From: Streptomyces sp. APSN-46.1 | GTDB taxonomy: Bacteria > Actinomycetota > Actinomycetes > Streptomycetales > Streptomycetaceae | DNA: 64,000 nucleotides | Assembly (NCBI RefSeq): GCF_022815725.1 | Contig: NZ_JALGRF010000004.1 | Span: forward strand, 274,133-338,132 | Direction of reading: 5' to 3' | Part shown: positions 50,223 through 58,210 of the stretch, piece by piece | Layout of the letters: the number at the start of each line of letters is the position of its first letter | Numbering within the stretch: position 1 is the stretch's first letter | Translations under genes and position numbers: made by a program | Notes under the pieces: model-generated | What the model was told of the DNA's origin: nothing | The model's database searches: none | What the model saw: the letters and a program-made list of their open reading frames with translations, nothing else

Positions 50223-51173
50223 TCACGTGCCGTCGTCCTTGAGTGTCGGGACGACGGCCACCGGGCCGTGCGCGTGCTGGAGCACCGCGTTCGCCACCGA
50301 CCCGATCAGCAGCGACCGGACGCGCGGGTGGTGGCGCCCCACCACGACCAGGGCCGCCGACCGCGAGGCGTCCACCAGCCGCCCCGCCGCGTCCCCCGGC
50401 ACCGCGGCCTGCTCGACCGGCACGTCCGGGTACCGGGCCCGGAACGGGTCCAGCCGCTCCGTCTGGGCCCGCAGCATCTCCGTCTCGGCCGGCACCGCCT
50501 CCACGCCGTCCGCCAGCCCCTCGGGCGTGATCACCGCGAAGGGCGAGTCGATCAGCGCGACCGGCGAGGGCGGCACGGCGTACGCCGAGACCACCTGGAC
50601 AGCGGTCCCCCGCGCGGCCGCTTCCGCGAAGGCGAAGGCCACCACGTCGTCGGCCGTCTCCGCCGCGTGCAGTCCGAGCACCACCCGGCCGGCCGATGCC
50701 TCCTCGGAGGCGGCCGCACTCCGCGCCTCGTGCGGGACCACCACCACCGGGCACGGCGCCGTCGTGGCCACGGCCCGGCTGTTCGAGCCGAGCAGCAGCG
50801 TGGCGAACCCGCCGCGCCCCCGGGACCCCATCACCAGCATCCGGGCGCCCGAGCCGATCACCCGGAGCGCCTCGGGAACGGAGCCCTCCAGGGACTCGTA
50901 CCGCACCTCCGCCGGCAGCTCGGGGGCCCGCGCGAGGAGGGTCCGTAGCTGCTCGGTCACCGGATCGACGAATTTCGTCCGCTCGGAGGCGGCGTCGAGG
51001 GCGGCGCGCCGGCCGGCGTACAACTGGGAGTGGTCGGGCAGCACATGGGCGACCATCAGCCCCGTGTCGTGCCGGATCGCCGCGGCCCGGGCCCACTCCA
51101 GGGCCCTGAGGCTGTGCTCGGATCCGTCGACGGCCGCGATCACCATTCCGTTGCCCGTCACTGCGTTGCTCAC
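50223..51173 (-). CDS. Tandem universal stress protein
   Basis: A 316-residue protein with two UspA domains (about residues 8-148 and 163-310). The ATP-binding motif G-x2-G-x9-GS is seen as GSRGRGGFATLLLGSNSRAV in the first domain and GRHHPRVRSLLIGSVANAV in the second. The second matches only in part. USPs bind ATP or AMP and respond to stress, starvation or hypoxia. GTG start. Short 12-bp direct repeats lie upstream, between this gene and upp, which reads the other way. Confidence 0.9.
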   Translation of the reverse strand: MSNAVTGNGMVIAAVDGSEHSLRALEWARAAAIRHDTGLMVAHVLPDHSQLYAGRRAALDAASERTKFVDPVTEQLRTLLARAPELPAEVRYESLEGSVPEALRVIGSGARMLVMGSRGRGGFATLLLGSNSRAVATTAPCPVVVVPHEARSAAASEEASAGRVVLGLHAAETADDVVAFAFAEAAARGTAVQVVSAYAVPPSPVALIDSPFAVITPEGLADGVEAVPAETEMLRAQTERLDPFRARYPDVPVEQAAVPGDAAGRLVDASRSAALVVVGRHHPRVRSLLIGSVANAVLQHAHGPVAVVPTLKDDGT

Positions 51174-51220
51174 CCGTCAAGGGTGCGGGGCATCGCGGCC
51201 GGGCGCATCCCGGGCAGCCC

Positions 51221-51292
51221 GCATCCCAGCCCGCGTCCCAGCCCGTGTCCGAGCTCGCACCCCAGCTCGCACCCCAGCCCGCATCCCAGGCA
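51221..51292. repeat. Six in-phase 12-bp tandem repeats
   Basis: Units of GCATCCCAGCCC type, six in phase with few changes, with a partial extra unit to the left. They occupy the divergent promoter region between the stress protein gene and upp. Confidence 0.82.
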
Positions 51293-51425
51293 GTCGGGCC
51301 GTCGTACACCCGCGCGGACGCTTCGGGTCCGCTCACCGCGTAGCCTTTTGGGCGTGGGTCGCGTGTTGCGGCCGTTTGCGCAGGTCGCAGGTCGAAAACC
51401 CGAAGCTTGAGTCTTGGAGGATGTT

Positions 51426-52061
51426 GTGCGTTTGCAGGTCGTCGATCACCCCTTGGTGGCGCACAAACTGACCACACTGCGCGACAAGCGCACCGACTCC
51501 GCCACCTTCCGGCGGCTCGCCGACGAGCTGGTGACCCTGCTCGCCTACGAGGCCACCCGCGACGTGCGCACCGAGCAGGCCGACATCGACACCCCGGTCG
51601 GCCCGACCACCGGCGTGAAGCTGTCGCACCCGCGCCCGCTCGTCGTCCCGATCCTGCGCGCCGGCCTCGGCATGCTGGACGGCATGGTGCGCCTGCTGCC
51701 GACCGCCGAGGTGGGCTTCCTCGGCATGGTCCGCAACGAGGAGACCCTGGAGGCCTCCACGTACGCCACGCGCATGCCGGAGGACCTCTCCGGGCGCCAG
51801 GTGTACGTGGTCGACCCGATGCTCGCGACCGGCGGCACCCTCGTCGCGGCGATCCGCGAGCTCATCAAGCGCGGCGCCGACGACGTCACGGCCGTGGTGC
51901 TGCTGGCCGCGCCCGAGGGCGTCGAGGTCATGGAGCGCGAGCTCGCGGGTACGCCGGTGACGGTGGTGACGGCCGCCGTGGACGAGCGGCTCAACGAGCA
52001 GGGCTACATCGTGCCGGGCCTGGGCGACGCGGGCGACCGCATGTACGGCTCGGCCGAGTAG
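51426..52061 (+). CDS. upp: Uracil phosphoribosyltransferase
   Basis: A 211-residue enzyme that converts uracil and PRPP to UMP (pyrimidine salvage). Typical features are [24 protein letters not shown] near the start, the PRPP-binding loop [16 protein letters not shown] (about residues 124-139) and the uracil-binding end [19 protein letters not shown]. The GTG start follows GGAGG and fits the family length; upstream in-frame TTG gives four extra residues. The last codons are part of a tandem duplication. Confidence 0.95.
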   Translation: MRLQVVDHPLVAHKLTTLRDKRTDSATFRRLADELVTLLAYEATRDVRTEQADIDTPVGPTTGVKLSHPRPLVVPILRAGLGMLDGMVRLLPTAEVGFLGMVRNEETLEASTYATRMPEDLSGRQVYVVDPMLATGGTLVAAIRELIKRGADDVTAVVLLAAPEGVEVMERELAGTPVTVVTAAVDERLNEQGYIVPGLGDAGDRMYGSAE

Positions 52062-52116
52062 GACGCGCGATGTACGGCTCGGCCGAGTAGGCCGAGTAGG
52101 CCGAGTAGGACGCGCG
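52041..52116. repeat. Duplicated 3' end of upp with expanded 9-bp unit
   Basis: A 29-bp segment covering the last seven codons of upp and the next bases is repeated directly after itself. The second copy carries two extra GCCGAGTAG units (9 bp each). Only the first copy is in the gene. Confidence 0.88.
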
Positions 52117-52132
52117 ACTCACGCGAGTCGGA

Positions 52133-52783
52133 TCAGCACTTCTTGGTGGGCGCGGGCACGGGCGCGGGGTTGGCCAGTACGGCCAGCGCCTTGTCCGCGT
52201 CCTCCTTGGTACTGAGCTCCTTGAAGGCGTCGCCGAGGATCAGGTCGATCTCCTCGGTCTCGCGGGTGTCGGTCTGCTGGGTGGCCCCGGCGAGCTGGGT
52301 TCCGAGGACGGAATAGGCCGCCTTGTCGGTCGTCGGGGAGCCCAGCAGTATTCCGGTGCCGGGCACCTTCTTGTCGAAGTCGGCGGGGGCGTTGCCCACG
52401 TCGACCACGACGAAGCCGCGTTTGCGCAGTTCGTCGCCGACGGCCTTGGCCAGGCCCGCGCGCGGGGTCGCGTTGTAGACGTTGACCTTGATCTCGCCGG
52501 GCGGGGGCAGTACGACAGCCGGTTTGGGCGACGCGGCCGGGCCGGCCTTGGGCGCGGTGGTCGGACAGTCCTTGGTGCCAGCGGCCGTGTTCCGCTTGGC
52601 GGTGTCGCCGCGGAACACGTCGATGAGCTGCAGAGCCCCGTAGCCGAGCAGGGCGAGCGCGAGGACCGATCCGAGCAGGGCGAACACGATCCGACGGCGT
52701 CGCCGCGGACGGCTCATGCGGGGGTAGGCGGCTCCCGTTACGCGGTACTTTCCGCCCATGCCGGGGGGAGTGAGCATGCTCAT
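52133..52783 (-). CDS. LytR_C-domain membrane protein
   Basis: A 216-residue protein. A basic cytoplasmic N-terminus (about residues 1-38) and one membrane helix (about 32-55, IVFALLGSVLALALLGYG) lead to an extracytoplasmic LytR_C domain (about 97-185). This domain contains VNVYNATPRAGLAKAVGDELRKRGF and is shared with LCP-family wall-polymer ligases. Here it stands without the LCP catalytic domain. The likely role is in the cell envelope, otherwise unknown. The ATG of MSMLTPPG was chosen. It is in one direction with the VapB-like gene. Confidence 0.82.
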   Translation of the reverse strand: MSMLTPPGMGGKYRVTGAAYPRMSRPRRRRRIVFALLGSVLALALLGYGALQLIDVFRGDTAKRNTAAGTKDCPTTAPKAGPAASPKPAVVLPPPGEIKVNVYNATPRAGLAKAVGDELRKRGFVVVDVGNAPADFDKKVPGTGILLGSPTTDKAAYSVLGTQLAGATQQTDTRETEEIDLILGDAFKELSTKEDADKALAVLANPAPVPAPTKKC

Positions 52784-52862
52784 GGGCGCAGCGTAGTGCG
52801 GTACCGGAACGATGCCTACTAAATGATCTGTTGATCGGGTAAGGCAGACCCGAAAGGCGCAA

Positions 52863-53159
52863 TCAGTCCATCTCAAGGACGCGTGCGTGCAGCACCTGGC
52901 GCTGTTGCAGGGCCGCGCGCACGGCGCGGTGCAGCCCGTCCTCCAGGTAGAGGTCGCCCTGCCACTTCACGACATGCGCGAAGAGGTCGCCGTAGAAGGT
53001 GGAGTCCTCGGCGAGCAGCGTTTCGAGGTCGAGCTGGCCCTTGGTCGTCACGAGCTGGTCGAGCCGGACCGGGCGCGGGGCGACATCCGCCCACTGCCGG
53101 GTGGTTTCCCTGCCGTGGTCGGGGTACGGCCGCCCGCTTCCGATGCGCTTGAAGATCAC
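52863..53159 (-). CDS. VapB-family antitoxin-like protein
   Basis: A 98-residue protein conserved beside the HerA/DUF853 gene in Streptomyces and annotated as VapB-family antitoxin. It reads MIFKRIGSGRPYPDHGR..., then RPVRLDQLVTTKGQLDLETLLAEDSTFYGDLFAHVVKWQGDLYLEDGLHRAVR in two parts. The last part resembles a ParB/Srx-like fold more than a ribbon-helix-helix. No VapC toxin gene is next to it. A toxin-antitoxin role is doubtful; the annotation comes from remembered family naming. ATG start. Confidence 0.6.
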   Translation of the reverse strand: MIFKRIGSGRPYPDHGRETTRQWADVAPRPVRLDQLVTTKGQLDLETLLAEDSTFYGDLFAHVVKWQGDLYLEDGLHRAVRAALQQRQVLHARVLEMD

Positions 53160-53246
53160 ACGGAAAGCCTACCGGGCCGGTGCCTGCGGGCGCAGCCTCG
53201 CATTCAGGGTGCAAAAGTGGCAATCAGCCCTAATTCGGGAGTGATC

Positions 53247-54839
53247 ATGAGCGAGAGCAGCGACCCCGCGTCCCCGGCCGATCAGATCGCCGCCGGGTAC
53301 GCCTTCACCGGACCCGCCCTCGAACTGGGCGCCCTGCTCTGGGACGGCGCCTGCCTGCCCGACCGGCAGATCCGGATTCCGCTGTCGATGCTCAACCGGC
53401 ACGGCCTCGTCGCGGGCGCCACCGGCACCGGCAAGACCAAGACGCTCCAGCTCATCGCCGAGCAGCTGTCGGCGGCCGGCGTCCCCGTCTTCCTCGCGGA
53501 CATCAAGGGCGACGTGTCCGGGATCTCGGCGCCGGGTGTGGCGAACGAGAGGGTCACGGCGCGGGCCGGGGAGGTGGGCCAGACCTGGGAAGCCACCGGC
53601 TGTCCCAGCGAGTTCTACGCACTGGGCGGGATCGGCTCCGGCATTCCGGTGCGGGCCACCGTCACGGGCTTCGGCCCGGTGCTGATGTCGAAGGTGCTCC
53701 AGCTCAACCGGACGCAGGAGCAGTCGCTCGGCCTGATCTTCCACTACGCCGATGCCAAGGGCCTGGAGCTGATCGACCTCAAGGACCTGCGGGCGGTCGT
53801 CGCCTTCCTCGTCTCCGACCAGGGGAAGGCCGAGCTCAAGGGCATCGGCGGGCTGTCCACGGCGACGGCCGGGGTGATCCTGCGGGCACTGACCGCCTTC
53901 GAACAGCAGGGCGCCGGGGAGTTCTTCGGGGAGCCCGAGTTCGACACCGCCGACTTCCTGCGGACGGCCCCGGACGGGCGCGGGCTGGTCTCCGTACTGG
54001 AACTCCCGGCGGTCCAGGACAAGCCGCAGCTGTTCTCCACGTTCCTGATGTGGCTGCTGGCCGATCTCTACACGGACCTGCCGGAGGTCGGCGACCTGGA
54101 ACAGCCCAAGCTGGTCTTCTTCTTCGACGAGGCGCACCTGCTGTTCAACGGCGCCTCCAAGGCCTTCCTGGAGTCCCTCACCCGGACCGTGCGGCTGATC
54201 CGCTCGAAGGGCATCGGCGTGTTCCTGGTGACCCAGACCCCGAAGGACGTACCCGCCGACGTGCTGGCCCAGCTCGGCAACCGGGTGCAGCACGCGCTGC
54301 GCGCCTTCACCCCGGACGACGCCAAGGCGCTCAAGGCCACCGTGAAGACCTTCCCGAACTCCCCGTACGACCTGGAGGAGCTGCTGACCCAGCTGGGCAC
54401 GGGCGAGGCGGTGATCACGGTGCTCAGCGAGAAGGGCGCCCCGACCCCGGTGGCGGCGACCCGGCTGCGGGCCCCGCGGTCGCTGATGGGACCGATCGAG
54501 GCGACGGCCCTGGAGCGGGCCGTGACGTCCTCCCCCCTCCACGCGCGGTACGCCGAGCCGATCGACCGGGAGTCGGCGTACGAGAAGATCAGCGCCGAGC
54601 AGGCGGCCGCCGAGGCCGAGGCCGAGGCCGAGGCGGCCGCGGCGGCCTCGGCGGAGGCGGAGAAACAGGCGGGGGCGGAGCGGAAGACCGCCCGGGGCGC
54701 GCCGCCGAAGCCGGAACCCTCGCTGGCCGAACAGGTGGTGGGGAGCGGACTCTTCCGCTCCCTGACCCGCTCGATCGGGACACAGCTGGGCCGGGAGATC
54801 TCCCGCTCAATCTTCGGCACGGCCAAACGCCGCCGATAG
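53247..54839 (+). CDS. HerA-like/DUF853 ATPase
   Basis: A 530-residue protein of the DUF853 helicase HerA-like family. Walker A is GATGTGKT (residues 57-64) and Walker B LVFFFDEAHLLF. Downstream conserved parts are RLIRSKGIGVFLVTQTPKDVP and LGNRVQHALRAFTPDD. The C-terminal 100 residues are Ala/Glu/Lys-rich (coiled-coil-like) and end basic. HerA proteins form hexameric ATPase motors for DNA processing; DUF853 members have no firm function. ATG with GGGAG upstream. Divergent from the VapB-like gene. Confidence 0.85.
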   Translation: MSESSDPASPADQIAAGYAFTGPALELGALLWDGACLPDRQIRIPLSMLNRHGLVAGATGTGKTKTLQLIAEQLSAAGVPVFLADIKGDVSGISAPGVANERVTARAGEVGQTWEATGCPSEFYALGGIGSGIPVRATVTGFGPVLMSKVLQLNRTQEQSLGLIFHYADAKGLELIDLKDLRAVVAFLVSDQGKAELKGIGGLSTATAGVILRALTAFEQQGAGEFFGEPEFDTADFLRTAPDGRGLVSVLELPAVQDKPQLFSTFLMWLLADLYTDLPEVGDLEQPKLVFFFDEAHLLFNGASKAFLESLTRTVRLIRSKGIGVFLVTQTPKDVPADVLAQLGNRVQHALRAFTPDDAKALKATVKTFPNSPYDLEELLTQLGTGEAVITVLSEKGAPTPVAATRLRAPRSLMGPIEATALERAVTSSPLHARYAEPIDRESAYEKISAEQAAAEAEAEAEAAAAASAEAEKQAGAERKTARGAPPKPEPSLAEQVVGSGLFRSLTRSIGTQLGREISRSIFGTAKRRR

Positions 54840-55191
54840 CTCCGCAGGTGGCACGGAACCCCCGGGGGCCGCCCTACTCCCCGGGTTCGCCGCACCTGCC
54901 CGGATCCGGGCGACCCCCGCCGGGCGCCCCCCGGGCGACCCCCCCGGGGGGCGCCGGGGACCTGCCGGGGCCCGGGCCCCGGAATCCCCGGGCCCCGGAA
55001 TCCCCGGGCCCCGGAACCCCCGGGGCCCTGCCCGCCCGGCCCCCGCGCGGGCCCCCCGGGCTGCCCCGGGTCTGCCCCGGCGGCCCGGCCGGGGGGCGGG
55101 CCAGGGCGTGGAGGGTGTGGGGGCCCGTTGGGGTGACGGAGATTGACCAACCGGGTGCGCGCGGGGCGGGGGTCGCTGAGAGACTCGGGGT
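54840..55191. other. Very GC-rich intergenic region with tandem repeats
   Basis: About 350 bp without a convincing gene. It is very GC-rich, with three 15-16 bp copies of a CCCGGGCCCCGGAAT unit at about 54971-55018. The right end should contain the opcA promoter, but no clear -10/-35 pair is visible. Confidence 0.6.
54971..55018. repeat. Three tandem CCCGGGCCCCGGAAT units
   Basis: Three nearly identical 15-16 bp copies in a row, each with a SmaI-type CCCGGG core. They may be able to form stacked hairpins. Confidence 0.75.
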
Positions 55192-56124
55192 ATGCGGACC
55201 GAACTCACCGATACCACGTCCAGCAAGATCGACCGGGCCCTGCTCGAAGCCCGCAGGGCCGTCGGCAGCCCCACCATGGGCCTGGTGCTGACACTGGTCA
55301 TCGCCACCGACGAGGAGAACGCGTACGACTCCGTCCGCGCGGCCTCCGAGGCCTCCCACGAGCACCCGTGCCGGATCATCGTGGTGATCAAGCGGACCTC
55401 GCGCGGCCCGCACAAGCTCCGGCAGACCCGGCTGGACGCCGACCTGCGGATCGGCTCGGACGCCGGGTCCGGGGAGATCGTGATGCTGCGCCTGTACGGG
55501 GAGCTCACCGAGCACCCGGGCTCCGTGGTCCTGCCGCTGCTGGTGCCGGACGCGCCGGTGGTGGCCTGGTGGCCGGCCGACGCCCCCGCCGCCCCGGCCC
55601 AGGACCCGCTGGGCGCGCTGGCGCAGCGCCGGATCACGGACGCCGACGCCTCGGCGGACCCGATCGCCGCGCTGGAGGCGCGGGCCGCCTCCTACGCCCC
55701 CGGGGACACCGACCTCGCCTGGACCCGCCTGACCCCCTGGCGGGCACTGCTGGCCGCCGCGCTCGACCAGAAGCCGGTCCCGGTGACGGGCGGCGCGGTG
55801 GAGAGCGAGGCCGACAACCCGAGCGCCGAGCTGCTGGCGCGCTGGCTGAGCGACCGGCTCCAGGCGCCGGTGACCCGGGTGCCCACCGACGGCCCGGTCA
55901 TCACCGGCGTCCGCCTCGACACCACGGCCGGGGAGATCCGGGTGGACCGCCCGAACGGAACCCTGGCCACGCTGATCCTGCCGGGCGCCCCCGACCGCAC
56001 CGTGGCGCTGAAGATCCGCAGCACCGCCGAGCTGCTGTCGGAGGAACTCCGGCGGCTCGCCGAGGACCTCGTCTACGCGTCGGCGCTGCGCGCGCGCCCG
56101 GCCCAGGCCTCGCTCTCCGCGTAG
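55192..56124 (+). CDS. opcA: OpcA-family protein (glucose-6-phosphate dehydrogenase assembly factor)
   Basis: A 310-residue protein. It starts RTELTDTTSSKIDRALLEAR, close to OpcA of the pentose phosphate operon, and contains the DAPVVAWWPADAPA motif and a RITDADASADP stretch. OpcA activates or assembles glucose-6-phosphate dehydrogenase. In Streptomyces opcA normally follows zwf. Here no zwf, tal or pgl gene is near, so this is an orphan paralogue. The 3' end overlaps the convergent cupin gene by 52 bp. Confidence 0.82.
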   Translation: MRTELTDTTSSKIDRALLEARRAVGSPTMGLVLTLVIATDEENAYDSVRAASEASHEHPCRIIVVIKRTSRGPHKLRQTRLDADLRIGSDAGSGEIVMLRLYGELTEHPGSVVLPLLVPDAPVVAWWPADAPAAPAQDPLGALAQRRITDADASADPIAALEARAASYAPGDTDLAWTRLTPWRALLAAALDQKPVPVTGGAVESEADNPSAELLARWLSDRLQAPVTRVPTDGPVITGVRLDTTAGEIRVDRPNGTLATLILPGAPDRTVALKIRSTAELLSEELRRLAEDLVYASALRARPAQASLSA

Positions 56125-56546
56125 TGGTTGTCGTAGGCGGGCTGGCTGTCGATGATGTCCTGCACCGTGGCCTCGCCGGCCCGGACCCGGCCGAGGAGCC
56201 GGTAGTAGTCGAAGCGGGCCATGCCCGGGGTGAACCCGACGAACACCTCGGCGGTCCGGCCCGCCGCCGGCGCGAAGGCGTGCTTCACGCCGGGCGGGAC
56301 GGTGATGAAGTCGCCCTTGGACAGGGTGTGTATCTCGTCCCCGATGAGCACATCGAGCTCCCCGTCCGTGACGTGGAAGAACTCGGTCGCCTTGGTGTGG
56401 AAGTGCACCGGGGCGCCGGCTGCGCCGACCTCGAAGCTGGCTGTGTTGCAGGTGAGTTCGGGGGTATCGGTGAGCAGGGTGATGAGGCTGCCGGGGCCGT
56501 CGGAAATGGCTTCGGCGGTGACTGCGCGGGTCAGGTTCTCGGTCAT
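56073..56546 (-). CDS. Cupin-domain protein
   Basis: A 157-residue protein with one cupin fold (about residues 30-125). The metal-binding motif PVHFHTKATEFFHVTDGELDVLIG carries His and Glu ligands, and VPPGVKHAFAP the last His. No clear enzyme family; it could be a metal-dependent oxygenase, isomerase or binding protein. The ATG of MTENLTRA was chosen over an upstream in-frame start. Its 3' end overlaps opcA in antisense by 52 bp. Confidence 0.8.
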   Translation of the reverse strand: MTENLTRAVTAEAISDGPGSLITLLTDTPELTCNTASFEVGAAGAPVHFHTKATEFFHVTDGELDVLIGDEIHTLSKGDFITVPPGVKHAFAPAAGRTAEVFVGFTPGMARFDYYRLLGRVRAGEATVQDIIDSQPAYDNHYAESEAWAGRARSADA

Positions 56547-56622
56547 ATTCACGATGCTAGGCGGCACCACTGACAATCCCCGGGGGCGGTCAGACGGTCC
56601 GTCAACTCGGCTTCGCCGTACG

Positions 56623-57219
56623 TCAGACCGGCGGCTTCTTCGCCTTGGCGGCGGCCTTCTGCTCCTGCTTGTACGCCCGTACCTTGGCCAGCGATTCCGG
56701 GCCCGTGATGTCGGCGGCCGAGCGGTACACGTTCGCCAGGCCGTAGCCCCCGGCGGCCTCCCGCCAGCCCTCCGGGCGGACGCCGAACCGCTTGCCCAGC
56801 ATGGCCAGGAAGATCTGCGCCTTCTGCTCCCCGTAGCCGGGCAGCTCCTTGAGCCGCTTCAGCAGCTCCTCGCCGGTCCCCGCGTCCCTCCAGATCGCCT
56901 CCGCGTCCCCGTCGTAGTGCTCCACCAGGTACGCGCACAGCTGCTGGATCCGCTGCGCCATCGACCCGGGATAGCGGTGCACGGCCGGCTTCCGCGAGAG
57001 CAGCGCCGCGAAGGCCTCCGGGTCGTACGCGGCGATCGCTTGCGCGTCCAGATCGTCCGCCCCGAGCCGCTGGGCGATGGTGTACGGCCCCGAGAACGCC
57101 CACTCCATCGGGACCTGCTGGTCGAGCAGCATGCCGACGAGGGCCGCGAGCGGGCTCCTGGCCAGCAGCGCGTCGGCCTCCGGCTGCTGCGCCAGCCGCA
57201 TCGTGATGTCCTTGTCCAT
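56623..57219 (-). CDS. HhH-GPD base-excision repair protein
   Basis: A 198-residue helix-hairpin-helix DNA glycosylase-like protein. The HhH motif is LKELPGYGEQKAQIFLAMLGKRFG (about residues 133-156), and the GPD-type region lies between about 155 and 180. No [4Fe-4S] Cys cluster is present. I cannot find the usual catalytic Asp in the expected place, so its activity is uncertain. It may be a structure-specific DNA-binding or alkylation-repair protein. ATG of MDKDITM was chosen. Confidence 0.8.
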   Translation of the reverse strand: MDKDITMRLAQQPEADALLARSPLAALVGMLLDQQVPMEWAFSGPYTIAQRLGADDLDAQAIAAYDPEAFAALLSRKPAVHRYPGSMAQRIQQLCAYLVEHYDGDAEAIWRDAGTGEELLKRLKELPGYGEQKAQIFLAMLGKRFGVRPEGWREAAGGYGLANVYRSAADITGPESLAKVRAYKQEQKAAAKAKKPPV

Positions 57220-57322
57220 GGCTCCAGCGTCCCCTGTCGGCGCGCTCCGCGCGCGGGCGGCGCACCGCCCCCCTAGCGTGTGTCGGGTACGCCGTCGTAC
57301 ACGACACAGGAGTCGATCGACC

Positions 57323-58141
57323 ATGAGTGAGTTTAAGGAAGGCGCCCCGTGCTGGGCGGACGCGATGTTCGCCGACGTGGAGGGTGCCAAGGCCTTCTAC
57401 GCCGACGTGCTGGGCTGGACCTTCGGCGAGGCGTCCAGCGAGTTCGGCAACTACACGCAGGCCTATTCCGGCGGCAAGGCGGTCGCCGCCGTCGTTCCGC
57501 CGATGCCGGGCGGGGAGGCGCCGTCGCAGTGGTGTCTGTACTTCGCCTCGCCCGACGCGGCGGCCACCGCCGAGAAGATCAAGGCGGCCGGCGGCGAGCT
57601 GATCATGGAACCGATGCAGGTCGGCACCTTCGGCACCATGCTGATCGCGAAGGAGCCGAGCGGCGCGGTCTTCGGCGTCTGGCAGCCGGATGAGCACAAG
57701 GGCTTCGAGAAGATGGGCGAGCCGGGCTCGTACGCCTGGGCGGAGGTCTTCACCCGTGAGCCGGGCAAGGCGGACGCGTTCCTGCCGAAGGTCTTCCCGT
57801 ACGGCGTCCAGAAGATGGAGCCCGGCGACGACCCCGAGATGGCCGGGATGGACTTCAAGATCTTCCACGTGGGCGGCCCCGAGAACCCGGTGCTCGGCCG
57901 GATGAAGATGAACGACGACTTCCCGCCCGAGATCCCCTCGTACATCCAGGTCTACTTCGCGGTCCCGGACTGCGACGAGGCGGTCCGCAAGACCCAAGCG
58001 CACGGCGGCAAGCTCCACTTCGGCCCGATGGACAGCCCGTTCGGGCGGTTCGCGGCGGTGACCGACCCGCAGGGCGCGGCGTTCGCGGTGATCGACATGA
58101 CGAAGACGGTCGGCGAGATGCCGAAGTTGTCGAACGCGTAG
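57323..58141 (+). CDS. VOC (glyoxalase/dioxygenase) family protein, two-module
   Basis: A 272-residue protein with two VOC modules (about residues 6-125 and 135-265). Examples are CWADAMFADVEGAKAFYADVLGWTFGE and SGAVFGVWQPDEH in the first, with repeated FYADVLGW-like elements weaker in the second. Metal-binding Glu/His are in GEPGSYAWAEVF and QVYFAVPDCDEAV. The family covers glyoxalases, bleomycin-resistance-like binders and dioxygenases; the substrate is unknown. ATG start, GC-rich codons. Confidence 0.85.
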   Translation: MSEFKEGAPCWADAMFADVEGAKAFYADVLGWTFGEASSEFGNYTQAYSGGKAVAAVVPPMPGGEAPSQWCLYFASPDAAATAEKIKAAGGELIMEPMQVGTFGTMLIAKEPSGAVFGVWQPDEHKGFEKMGEPGSYAWAEVFTREPGKADAFLPKVFPYGVQKMEPGDDPEMAGMDFKIFHVGGPENPVLGRMKMNDDFPPEIPSYIQVYFAVPDCDEAVRKTQAHGGKLHFGPMDSPFGRFAAVTDPQGAAFAVIDMTKTVGEMPKLSNA

Positions 58142-58163
58142 CCGTAGCCGCATCCGTGGCGCG

Positions 58164-58189
58164 GGGCGCCTGCCGGGCGGCGGGCGCCC
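58164..58189 (+). terminator. Hairpin terminator after VOC gene
   Basis: A 7-bp stem GGGCGCC / GGCGCCC with a 12-base loop, followed by TTCT. It lies about 20 bp past the stop. Confidence 0.5.
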
Positions 58190-58210
58190 TTCTGCGCGGG
58201 TTGAGCCGAG

